16,221 bases of DNA from an uncultured Coprococcus sp. GTDB taxonomy: Bacteria; Bacillota; Clostridia; Lachnospirales; Lachnospiraceae. Position numbers and translations under genes: made by a program. The notes beneath the pieces are model-generated. The model had not been told where the DNA came from. It worked only from the letters and a program-made list of their open reading frames with translations, and did not search any database. The stretch is from the NCBI GenBank assembly GCA_900548315.1, contig URJU01000030.1:1-16221 (forward strand), written 5' to 3'. Below, piece after piece: positions 1 through 7,329 of the stretch (its first letter is position 1; each line of letters starts with the position of its first letter).

Positions 1-36
1 ATGTAAATGTAAATTAGACAATTCAAGGAGATAAGT

Positions 37-1275
37 ATGAAAAAGAGAGTAGTAATAACAGGTATAGGAGCCATAACTCCAGTCGGCAACACAGTTGACG
101 AGTATTGGAATTCACTCAAGGAGGGAAAGCATGGCTTCGGACCTATCACGCAGTTTGATGCTTCGGCATACAAGTGCAAGCTTGTAGGCGAGGTAAAGAA
201 CTTCGTTGCAAAGGATTACATTGATCCAAAGTCTGCAAGACGTATGGCAAGATTCACACAGTTTGCTGTCAAGGCAACACAGGAGGCCATGGCAGATTCA
301 GGACTTGATATGAGCAAAGAGGATGCATACAGAGTTGGTACATGTATAGGATCAGGCGTCGGCTCACTTCAGGAGCTTGAGAATGCATATGGAACCATTC
401 TCACAAAGGGACCTCTTCGTGTGAGCCCATTTGTAGTTCCTATGATGATAAGCAATATCGCAGCAGGTAATGTTGCTATCCAGTTTGGTCTTAAAGGAAA
501 GAGTATAGATGTTGTAACTGCATGTGCATCAGGAACCAACAGCATCGGTGAGGCATTTAGAACAATCCAGTACGGTGACGCTGATGTCATGGTAGCCGGT
601 GGATGTGAGGCAGCAGTTTCACCTATCGGTATATCAACATTTGACTCACTTACAGCACTTACATCATCGACAGATCCTGACAGATGCTCAATTCCATTTG
701 ACAAGGACAGAAGCGGTTTCGTTCTCGGCGAGGGCGCAGGTATAGTTATACTTGAGGAGCTTGAGCATGCAAAGGCAAGAGGTGCAAAGATATACGCTGA
801 GCTCACAGGATATGGCTGTTCAAGTGATGCACATCATATCACAGCACCTGAGGAGTCAGGAGAGGGTCCTGCAGTTGCAATGACAAATGCTGTCAAGGAC
901 GCAGGCATTCCAATGGATGCAGTTCAGTATATCAATGCCCATGGTACAAGCACACATCTCAACGATCTTGTTGAGACAAGAGCTATAAAGAAGGCATTTG
1001 GAGATCATGCAAAGGATATCAAGATCAACTCAACAAAGTCTATGACAGGACATCTTCTCGGTGCAGCTGGTGCCATCGAGGCTATTGCCTGTGTCAAGAG
1101 TATAGAGGAAGGTTACATTCACAGAACAAGAGGCCTTATCGAGAGCGAGGAGGAGCTTGATCTGGATTACTGTAAGGAGCCATGTGAGATGGATGTCGAT
1201 GTTGCAATAAGCAACTCACTTGGATTTGGCGGACACAACGCATGTATCGTTTTACAGAAGTATAAGGAGCAGTAA
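37..1275 (+). CDS. fabF: beta-ketoacyl-ACP synthase II (FabF)
   Basis: Condensing enzyme of type II fatty acid synthesis; it joins malonyl-ACP to a growing acyl-ACP in the cytoplasm. The 412-residue product has the family's usual length and all the thiolase-fold landmarks. The nucleophile is Cys163 in TACASGTNS, His302 lies in NAHGTST, Lys334 and His339 lie in STKSMTGHLLGAAG, and the glycine loop GFGGHNA is at 396-402. The residue after HGTST is His307 where many FabFs have Pro, a mild variation. AAGGAG at 25-30 precedes the ATG by six bases. It is followed by accDA after five bases, so the two are co-transcribed and probably translationally coupled. The gene for the dedicated acyl carrier protein and the rest of the fab operon would lie upstream, outside the window. 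The family assignment is secure. Confidence 0.97.
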   Translation: MKKRVVITGIGAITPVGNTVDEYWNSLKEGKHGFGPITQFDASAYKCKLVGEVKNFVAKDYIDPKSARRMARFTQFAVKATQEAMADSGLDMSKEDAYRVGTCIGSGVGSLQELENAYGTILTKGPLRVSPFVVPMMISNIAAGNVAIQFGLKGKSIDVVTACASGTNSIGEAFRTIQYGDADVMVAGGCEAAVSPIGISTFDSLTALTSSTDPDRCSIPFDKDRSGFVLGEGAGIVILEELEHAKARGAKIYAELTGYGCSSDAHHITAPEESGEGPAVAMTNAVKDAGIPMDAVQYINAHGTSTHLNDLVETRAIKKAFGDHAKDIKINSTKSMTGHLLGAAGAIEAIACVKSIEEGYIHRTRGLIESEEELDLDYCKEPCEMDVDVAISNSLGFGGHNACIVLQKYKEQ

Positions 1276-1280
1276 AAATC

Positions 1281-3017
1281 ATGTTATTTATCAAAAAGAA
1301 AGCAAAGGATGCCGAGATACTTGCAGCGAAGGCTGCAGAGGAGACAAAAGCTACTGAGGAAGTTCAGGAAGCACCAAAGATCGAATTTGTAAAGTGTCCT
1401 AAGTGTGGAAAAGAAGTTGAGAAGGAAAGAGTTAAGAACGCAAAGTACATCTGTTACGAGTGTGGTTCTTACTTTAGGGTAAAGACCAAGAACAGAATAA
1501 AGATGGTTACAGATCCTAAGTCATTTGAGCCATGGTTCGAGGATATGCCAAGCTCAAATCCTCTTGGAACTGAGGGATATGAGGAGAAAGTCGCAGCTGC
1601 ACAGGCGAAGACAAACCTCAAAGAAGCTGTTACTATAGGAAAGGCAACCATCAATGGTGAGCCTGCAGTGATCGGTGTGTGCGATGCCAGATTCCTTATG
1701 AGCAGCATGGGATATGTAGTCGGCGAGAAGATAGCGAGAGCGGTCGAGAGAGCGACAGAGGAGAAACTTCCGGTATTTATGTTCTGTTGTTCAGGCGGTG
1801 CACGTATGCAGGAGGGAATTATTTCTCTCATGCAGATGGCAAAGACATCGGCTGCATTCAAGAAACATTCAGATGCAGGTCTTTTGTATGTATCGATCCT
1901 TACTGATCCTACCACAGGTGGTGTGACAGCCAGCTTTGCAATGCTTGGAGATATCATCCTTGGCGAGCCAGGCGCCCTTGTTGGATTTGCCGGACCTAGA
2001 GTTATAAAGCAGACTATAGGTCAGGAGCTGCCTGAGGGATTCCAGAGATCAGAGTTTCTTGTAGAGCATGGAATCATAGATGGTATAATCACAAGAGATA
2101 AGATGAAGGATACCATGTATGAGCTCATAGTTACACATAAGCAGAGACAGGGATATGCGAACTTTGATCAGACTGATGGTGACGAGAAGTTTGATATCAG
2201 TGAGATCTTGAAGGAGAGACTCAAGGATGATGAGCCAAAGACTCCATGGGAGAAACTCAGAGGTGCACGTCAGATGAGCAGACCATCGGGATTTGATTAT
2301 GTGAAGTATATCTGTGATGATTTCCGCGAGATCCACGGAGACAGAACAATGAACGATGACAGAGCCATCGTAGGTGGTATAGGTCATATAGATGGACAGC
2401 CTGTAACGGTCATATCACAGGTTAAGGGGGCGTCCATGGCTGAGTGCATGGAGAGGAACTTTGGTATGCCGCTTCCAGATGGCTATAGAAAGGCTCTTCG
2501 TCTGATGAAACAGGCAGAGAAGTTTGGCAGACCGATAATAACATTTGTAAATACACCTGGTGCGTTCTGCGGACTTGAGGCTGAGGAGCGAGGAATGGGT
2601 GAGGCAATAGCAAGGAATCTCTATGAGATGTCATCACTCAAAGTTCCTGTTCTTTGTATCCTTATCGGAGAAGGCGGCAGTGGCGGTGCACTTGCGCTTG
2701 CAGTTGGCAATGAAGTGTGGATGCTTGAGAATGCAACATATTCCATTCTTTCACCAGAGGGATATGCGTCTATTCTCTGGAAGGACAGCAACAGAGCTGA
2801 GGAGGCTGCAGAGGTTATGCAGATCACAGCTCAGGATCTCAAGAGACTGAACGTTATCGAACAGGTCGTACCGGAATATGGCGGAGCGGATGACGATTCA
2901 GTTCCATATATAGGTAAGTACCTCAAGATGAACATTAAGGAATTCCTGAAGAAATATTCAGATAAAACTCCTGAGGAGATTGCACAGGACAGATATGACA
3001 GATTCAGAAATCTTTAA
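1281..3017 (+). CDS. accDA: acetyl-CoA carboxylase carboxyltransferase, beta-alpha fusion (AccD-AccA)
   Basis: Carboxyltransferase half of acetyl-CoA carboxylase, which moves carboxyl from biotinyl-AccB to acetyl-CoA to give malonyl-CoA. One 578-residue chain contains both subunits that are separate in E. coli and Bacillus. Residues 36-290 are AccD-like: a zinc ribbon with Cys39, Cys42, Cys58 and Cys61, then SGGARMQEG (171-179) and TDPTTGGVTASF (208-219). Residues 320-578 are AccA-like: RNFGMPLPDGYRKALRLM (392-409), NTPGAF (424-429) and GEGGSGGALALA (463-474). The junction (about 291-320) is charged and probably a flexible linker. The first 30 residues are a Lys/Glu/Ala-rich extension without family match. 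The Shine-Dalgarno AAGGAG (1264-1269) lies inside the last codons of fabF, 11 bases before the ATG. A strong terminator follows. Confidence 0.96.
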   Translation: MLFIKKKAKDAEILAAKAAEETKATEEVQEAPKIEFVKCPKCGKEVEKERVKNAKYICYECGSYFRVKTKNRIKMVTDPKSFEPWFEDMPSSNPLGTEGYEEKVAAAQAKTNLKEAVTIGKATINGEPAVIGVCDARFLMSSMGYVVGEKIARAVERATEEKLPVFMFCCSGGARMQEGIISLMQMAKTSAAFKKHSDAGLLYVSILTDPTTGGVTASFAMLGDIILGEPGALVGFAGPRVIKQTIGQELPEGFQRSEFLVEHGIIDGIITRDKMKDTMYELIVTHKQRQGYANFDQTDGDEKFDISEILKERLKDDEPKTPWEKLRGARQMSRPSGFDYVKYICDDFREIHGDRTMNDDRAIVGGIGHIDGQPVTVISQVKGASMAECMERNFGMPLPDGYRKALRLMKQAEKFGRPIITFVNTPGAFCGLEAEERGMGEAIARNLYEMSSLKVPVLCILIGEGGSGGALALAVGNEVWMLENATYSILSPEGYASILWKDSNRAEEAAEVMQITAQDLKRLNVIEQVVPEYGGADDDSVPYIGKYLKMNIKEFLKKYSDKTPEEIAQDRYDRFRNL

Positions 3018-3049
3018 TTATTTATAGATATATTTATAAAGAGATATTT

Positions 3050-3097
3050 AAGGCATTTCCTGAGTGAGAACTTTATTTCGCTGGGAAATGCCTTTTG
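3050..3097 (+). terminator. intrinsic terminator after accDA
   Basis: An 11-bp perfect stem (3050-3060 pairing with 3084-3094, AAGGCATTTCC/GGAAATGCCTT) encloses a 23-base loop and runs into TTTT at 3093-3096. It closes the fabF-accDA transcript 32 bases after the stop codon and separates it from the glycosidase gene. Confidence 0.85.
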
Positions 3098-3109
3098 TTC
3101 ATGCAAATG

Positions 3110-3138
3110 TTGAAGAACTACATTTTTTTTGGTACACT
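3110..3138 (+). promoter_or_regulatory. predicted sigma-A promoter for the GH5 gene
   Basis: TTGAAG (3110-3115), a 17-base spacer and TACACT (3133-3138) lie between the accDA terminator and the GH5 start. Four of six bases match in each box, so the strength is moderate. It implies that the GH5 gene and perhaps fabH are transcribed independently of fabF-accDA. Confidence 0.45.
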
Positions 3139-3182
3139 TTATCCATGTGGCTTAAAAGCGGGCATGAATTGGAGGATAGTTT

Positions 3183-4229
3183 ATGAAAAAACAGATGAAG
3201 GTGACGTTGATCGTGATAGTTGCAGCGATACTTGCAGCGGCAGCTATATATATTGTCAGGTATATTAAGAGTGATAATGATCTGCTGACACCGGTTGGCA
3301 CAAGGGCGGAGTTCGTTGGTGACACGGATAAGTATCCGTCTATGCTCAGTACAAAGGGCGTGCAGATAGTGAATGAAGAGGGCGAGCAGGTTGTGCTAAA
3401 AGGCGTGATGGTTCCTGAATCCCATAGATTATACGATGAGAAGAATTTTAATGAAGATTTCTATAAGAAAGTATTTGATATGGGCGGAAATGTCATCCGA
3501 GTTCCGGTTGATCCTGCGGAGTACAAGAATGATGATTATTACATGTGGAGATATCTGGACAGGATAGTCACATGGGCAGGAGAAAATGACAAATATGTCA
3601 TCATTGATTGGGATTACACAGGCAATCCTATAGATGGCAGCGGAGATGAGATGCCAGACATCTCAGAGAATCCACTTGATTATTCGGCTGAGTTCTGGAA
3701 GAATACAGCTGAGTATTTTAAGAATACGCCAAATGTAATATTTGAGATATACAATGAACCGGTTGGAATGAGTGATTCAGAGTGGAAGAGATGTGCGGAC
3801 AGCCTTATAGGTGTTATAAGAAATGCAGGGGCAAAACAGCTGATCATAGTAGGAAGTCCTGATTATTGTTATGATCTTGGCTGGCTAGATGAGCTTGGTG
3901 AGACCAACAATAATACCGCATTTTCTGTGCATGTTTATCCGGACAAGGCATTTTGGCAGAAGTTCCTGTCAGGATATGTGACAAGTTATCCTATTATAGT
4001 GACAGAGTGGGGATATGCTGATGATGATGTAGAAGTTGAGAACGGGAAACTTAAGGGTACAAGAAATGTATTTGGAATAAAGTTCTCTTCATATCTCAGA
4101 AAGCATGATATAGGCTGGGTAGCGAGTAGCTATGATTATAAGACAGAACCAGCCATGTTCAAGAAAACTTACAGGAATAAGACCAAGTGGGGAGAGTTTG
4201 TGTCAGAGCTGTTAAGTGAAGAGGAATAA
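3183..4229 (+). CDS. membrane-anchored GH5-family glycoside hydrolase (cellulase-like)
   Basis: A 348-residue protein with a short basic N-terminus and one hydrophobic segment (about 7-27) and no clear signal peptidase site, so it is probably a signal anchor with an extracellular catalytic domain. The domain (about 55-345) shows GH5 hallmarks of the (beta/alpha)8 clan A: NVIRVPV (103-109), the acid/base in FEIYNEP (Glu192), His250 in SVHVYP, and the nucleophile in IVTEWGY (Glu275). Trp312 may be the aromatic substrate-platform residue near the C-terminal edge. The substrate cannot be read from sequence; GH5 includes endoglucanases, mannanases and others. No carbohydrate-binding module or dockerin is present. 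GGAGG (3171-3175) precedes the ATG by seven bases. Its position between accDA and fabH is unexpected for a lipid locus; the 32-base gap to fabH suggests co-transcription. Confidence 0.88.
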   Translation: MKKQMKVTLIVIVAAILAAAAIYIVRYIKSDNDLLTPVGTRAEFVGDTDKYPSMLSTKGVQIVNEEGEQVVLKGVMVPESHRLYDEKNFNEDFYKKVFDMGGNVIRVPVDPAEYKNDDYYMWRYLDRIVTWAGENDKYVIIDWDYTGNPIDGSGDEMPDISENPLDYSAEFWKNTAEYFKNTPNVIFEIYNEPVGMSDSEWKRCADSLIGVIRNAGAKQLIIVGSPDYCYDLGWLDELGETNNNTAFSVHVYPDKAFWQKFLSGYVTSYPIIVTEWGYADDDVEVENGKLKGTRNVFGIKFSSYLRKHDIGWVASSYDYKTEPAMFKKTYRNKTKWGEFVSELLSEEE

Positions 4230-4261
4230 AACGAAAAGATTTACTAAGGGAGAATAAATTA

Positions 4262-5224
4262 ATGGCAATAAGGATAATGGGAACAGGCAGCTGTCTGGCA
4301 GAGAGAGAAGTATCCAATGATGAGTTATCAAAGTATGTAGATACATCAGATGAGTGGATCTCATCAAGAACAGGAATCAAGAACAGAAGGATAGCCGTGA
4401 CAGAGACCACAACCAGTATGGCCGCTGAGGCTGCTCAGAAGGCTTTGGAGATGGCGGGAAAGACTCCTGAGGATGTAGAACTTATAGTTCTTGCCACGGT
4501 GACCCCTGATTATTATACGCCGAGTGGTGCGTGTCAGGTTCAGGCTGCTATAGGTGCTGATAAGGCGATTGCCTTTGATGTGAATGCTGCATGTTCTGGA
4601 TTTGTATTTGCGCTGAATATTGCAAAGATGTATATAGAGACAGGGTTTGTGAGGAATGCTCTTGTGATAGGCTCGGAGACATTGTCAAAAATCCTTGACT
4701 GGAACGACAGAGGCACATGCGTACTGTTCGGTGACGGCGCGGGAGCTGCGTATGTAGAGGAGTCGGACAAGGGAATAATAAGTATTGTTCAGGGTTCTAT
4801 AGGTAAGAAAGGTATGGTACTCAACTGCGAGAGCAGAAAGACCAACAACCTGTTCATAAATGAAGAGGTAAGACCTGACTACCTGTATATGGATGGACAG
4901 GAGGTGTATAAGTTTGCGGTCAGACAGTGTCCAAAGTGCCTTATCGAGGCACTTGACAAGGCTGGCATGACGGCGGATGATGTAGATTACTTTGTACTCC
5001 ATCAGGCAAATGTAAGGATTATAGAGTCGGTTGCCAAGAGACTCAAGGCACCTCTTGAAAAGTTCCCTACTACACTCGACTATACAGGTAATATGTCAGC
5101 AGCAAGCGTTCCAGTACTTCTGGATCAACTTGTGAGAGAGCATGGACTGAAACGCGGTGACAAGATCGCCATGTCTGCATTTGGCGCTGGGCTCACATAC
5201 GGAGCCGTAGTAATGGAGTGGTAG
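4262..5224 (+). CDS. fabH: beta-ketoacyl-ACP synthase III (FabH)
   Basis: Initiates fatty acid synthesis by condensing an acyl-CoA starter with malonyl-ACP. The 320-residue length is typical. The catalytic triad is visible: Cys111 in NAACSGF, His247 in VLHQAN and Asn277 in YTGNMSAAS, with the C-terminal glycine loop GAGLTYGA (308-315). SSRTGIKNRR (34-43) is the usual N-terminal family signature. AAGGGAG (4246-4252) lies nine bases before the ATG. It probably shares a transcript with the GH5 gene upstream. It ends one base from the convergent YgjP-type gene, and the first good plus-strand terminator lies inside that gene. Starter preference (acetyl versus branched) cannot be judged here. Confidence 0.97.
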   Translation: MAIRIMGTGSCLAEREVSNDELSKYVDTSDEWISSRTGIKNRRIAVTETTTSMAAEAAQKALEMAGKTPEDVELIVLATVTPDYYTPSGACQVQAAIGADKAIAFDVNAACSGFVFALNIAKMYIETGFVRNALVIGSETLSKILDWNDRGTCVLFGDGAGAAYVEESDKGIISIVQGSIGKKGMVLNCESRKTNNLFINEEVRPDYLYMDGQEVYKFAVRQCPKCLIEALDKAGMTADDVDYFVLHQANVRIIESVAKRLKAPLEKFPTTLDYTGNMSAASVPVLLDQLVREHGLKRGDKIAMSAFGAGLTYGAVVMEW

Positions 5225-5225
5225 G

Positions 5226-5798
5226 TCAGCAGCTGTACTGCCTCAATTCTTTTCTCAGTTCCTTGTAGTTGGGGAGAACCTTCTCCACCTCAGCCCAGAA
5301 CAATGGTGAGTGGTTCATCTGCTTTCTGTGACAGAGTTCGTGTACCACTACATAGTCGATCAGTTCAGGTGAGGTGTTCATGAGCATGCAGTTGAAATTC
5401 AGGTTGCCCGATGAACTGCAGCTTCCCCACCTTGTCTTCTGATGGCGGATGGTTATGCGACCGTATGTAACGCCGATGATTGGCGCGAAGTGTTTTACAC
5501 GCTCAGGTATGACGATCGAGGCATTTTGAGCCAGCGGGGTAAGTTCCGAGTCTGAAAGAGGTTTGCGTGATGTGTCTGCTGCCTGATTTTCTAAGCGTTT
5601 CCGCATAATGGCGAGGTGGTCGGTTATCCATTTATTTTTAGATACCACAAATGCCCGAATCTGCGAATCGGGCATTTTTTGCGGTGCCCGGACCTTTATC
5701 TGCAGGTCTGGGCTTATCTCTATACATATTGATTTTCTGTTGCTTCGGATCACGGCGTATTCAAGGTGATTGAAGTTCTGCGTATGGTTGTTATCCAT
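5226..5798 (-). CDS. YgjP/DUF45-type M48-like metallopeptidase
   Basis: A 190-residue soluble protein of the YgjP (DUF45, WLM-like) group of predicted zinc metallopeptidases. The signature TRWGSCSSSGNLNFN sits at 122-136. The zinc site is VVHELCHRKQMNHSP, with His153, Glu154 and His157 as HExxH and His163 as the likely third ligand. The physiological substrate of this family is not established. There is no signal peptide. Translation starts 25 bases after the citrate synthase-like gene, with a weak Shine-Dalgarno (CAGGA), so it is probably second in that operon. It converges on fabH with a single base between the two stop codons. A plus-strand intrinsic terminator is embedded in its coding sequence at 5649-5680. 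Confidence 0.9.
   Translation of the reverse strand: MDNNHTQNFNHLEYAVIRSNRKSICIEISPDLQIKVRAPQKMPDSQIRAFVVSKNKWITDHLAIMRKRLENQAADTSRKPLSDSELTPLAQNASIVIPERVKHFAPIIGVTYGRITIRHQKTRWGSCSSSGNLNFNCMLMNTSPELIDYVVVHELCHRKQMNHSPLFWAEVEKVLPNYKELRKELRQYSC
5649..5680 (+). terminator. intrinsic terminator for fabH inside the opposite gene
   Basis: A 10-bp perfect stem (5649-5658 with 5668-5677; core TGCCCGA/TCGGGCA), a nine-base loop, and T6 at 5675-5680. The U-run follows only on the plus strand, so it would stop transcripts coming out of fabH about 430 bases past its stop codon. It lies wholly within the YgjP-type coding sequence on the minus strand. Confidence 0.7.
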
Positions 5799-5823
5799 GA
5801 TAAATTCCTGTTAGTAAAAATTT

Positions 5824-7179
5824 TTACCTCTCGTCTATAGGCACATAAGGCTTTGGCTCCACAAGGCTTGGGTAAGCAGGTCTCATAATCTTGTAGCTGT
5901 TGACAAGTTCCTCCATACGGTGAGCACTCCAGCCGACCACGCGGCCGATGGCGAACAGTGGTGTGTACAAGGCATAAGGAATCTTGAGCATCTTGTAGAG
6001 AAGACCGCAGTAGTAGTCAATATTTATACATACACCCTTGTATATCTTGCGTTCCTCGGCAATAACTTCAGGGGCAACTCTTTCAATGAGTTCGTAGAGT
6101 TTGAATTCGTCTTTCTCGTGCTTTTCCTCGGCAAGCTTTTCAACGTATTCCTTTATGATGATGGCTCGAGGATCTGAGAGGGAGTAGATAGGCTGCCCCA
6201 TTCCATATACAACACCTGACTTGTCAAATGTTTCGCCACGAACAATCTTTCTTATGTATTCTCTTATCTGGTTTTCGTCAGTCACATCCGCTACGTTGTT
6301 GTGGATATTCTTCATCATCTCCATAACCTTAAGATCACCACCACCATTTAATGGCCCCTTCAGTGAACAGAGGGCTGCCGCGACTGTTGCATATGTGTCG
6401 GATCCTGATGATGTCACAACTCTTGTGGTGAACGTAGAATTACTTCCACCGCCATGTTCCATGTGAAGTACGAGAGCAAGATCGAGAACCTTTGCCTCAA
6501 GCTGGGTATACTTTCTGTCAGAGCGGAGCATGCTCAGTATATTCTCAGCAAATGAGAGTGCAGGATCTGGCTTATGTATGTAACAGCTCTTGCCGAGTTC
6601 ATAATGTCTGTATCCCTGAAATGAATATACAGCCAGACGAGGAAATACACTTATGATCATGAGACACTGCTGTAGGACGTTGTCCAGAGATATATCTGTC
6701 TCCGATTTATCATATGACCCCAGTGCGAGAATACTCTTGGTCATGTTGGAGATGATATCTTTGGTTGGATTCTTCATGATGACATCCTGAATAAAGTTAT
6801 GAGGAAGATCATATGCCAGATTCAGGACTTGCTTAAACTTTGCAAGCTCCTCTGTATCAGGAAGTTTTCCAAATAACAGGAGATATGTACACTCTTCAAA
6901 ACCGTATCTGTTCTCAGACACAAAGCCGTTGATGAGCTGTCGAATCTCGTAACCTCTATAATAAAGTTCCCCCTCGGTTGGGATAAGCTCCTCAGTATTT
7001 TGTTTATAAGCGCGGCTTAAAGAGATATTGGTTATACCTGCGTTGATTCCGATTCCATTCAGATCACGGAGACCGCGTTTTACGCCGTATTCTTCATAGA
7101 GACTGTTGTCTATTGAGTCACTCTCAATGCAGAGTCCCACACGGGCTTTTGTAAATGAACTAAGATTATTGATTGACAT
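5824..7179 (-). CDS. citrate synthase-like protein with altered catalytic residues
   Basis: A 451-residue protein clearly homologous to clostridial citrate/2-methylcitrate synthases. It has GITNIS (48-53), GELYYRGYEI (70-79), HGGGSNSTF (242-250), LSDPRA (334-339), INIDYYCGLLY (385-395) and GWSAHRMEE (416-424). Aligned to E. coli GltA, oxaloacetate-binding His229 is kept (His242), Arg314 is kept (Arg338) and the Asp362 base is kept (Asp388). However, His264 of the GPxHGG motif is Asn278 (GPLNGG), and His305 of GxGHxxY is Gln329 (GMGQPIY). Codons AAT and CAG were checked on the minus strand. It may be a divergent enzyme or one with lost citrate synthase activity. AAAGGAG sits eight bases upstream of the ATG. 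A YgjP-type peptidase gene follows. I withhold the name gltA because of the substitutions. Confidence 0.93.
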   Translation of the reverse strand: MSINNLSSFTKARVGLCIESDSIDNSLYEEYGVKRGLRDLNGIGINAGITNISLSRAYKQNTEELIPTEGELYYRGYEIRQLINGFVSENRYGFEECTYLLLFGKLPDTEELAKFKQVLNLAYDLPHNFIQDVIMKNPTKDIISNMTKSILALGSYDKSETDISLDNVLQQCLMIISVFPRLAVYSFQGYRHYELGKSCYIHKPDPALSFAENILSMLRSDRKYTQLEAKVLDLALVLHMEHGGGSNSTFTTRVVTSSGSDTYATVAAALCSLKGPLNGGGDLKVMEMMKNIHNNVADVTDENQIREYIRKIVRGETFDKSGVVYGMGQPIYSLSDPRAIIIKEYVEKLAEEKHEKDEFKLYELIERVAPEVIAEERKIYKGVCINIDYYCGLLYKMLKIPYALYTPLFAIGRVVGWSAHRMEELVNSYKIMRPAYPSLVEPKPYVPIDER

Positions 7180-7211
7180 AAAAATGCTCCTTTCAAGTAA
7201 GCTTATTGTAA

Positions 7212-7240
7212 ATTATCGCACTTATTTGTCGCTATTGCAA
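7212..7240 (-). promoter_or_regulatory. predicted promoter of the citrate synthase-like gene
   Basis: Read on the minus strand: TTGCAA (7240-7235), a 17-base spacer and GATAAT (7217-7212), 33 bases upstream of the start codon. It is close to the sigma-A consensus and back to back with the plus-strand promoter at 7251-7279. Confidence 0.6.
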
Positions 7241-7250
7241 TGTGAAATGA

Positions 7251-7279
7251 TTGTGTGCCTGGAAAATATTATGTATAAT
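7251..7279 (+). promoter_or_regulatory. predicted promoter of the membrane protein gene at 7330
   Basis: TTGTGT (7251-7256), a 17-base spacer and a perfect TATAAT (7274-7279). The -35 box is weak. Transcription would start near 7286, leaving a leader of about 44 bases before the TTG start. Confidence 0.55.
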
Positions 7280-7329
7280 GAATAAACAGACATTATGATA
7301 CATGGGAAGTCATGGAGGAGGAAGTACAA

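Noticed and set aside
369..806. 145-codon open frame antisense to fabF
   Set aside because: It lies wholly within fabF, has a Ser/Pro-rich unfamiliar product and no ribosome site; it is a shadow of codon bias in the real gene.
1469..1957. 162-codon open frame antisense to accDA
   Set aside because: Complement of a well-conserved AccD domain, with no family resemblance or start signal.
5814..5827. Palindrome GTAAAAATTTTTAC between the citrate synthase-like and YgjP-type genes
   Set aside because: AT-only core, overlaps the stop codon, has no GC stem; not a credible terminator or operator.
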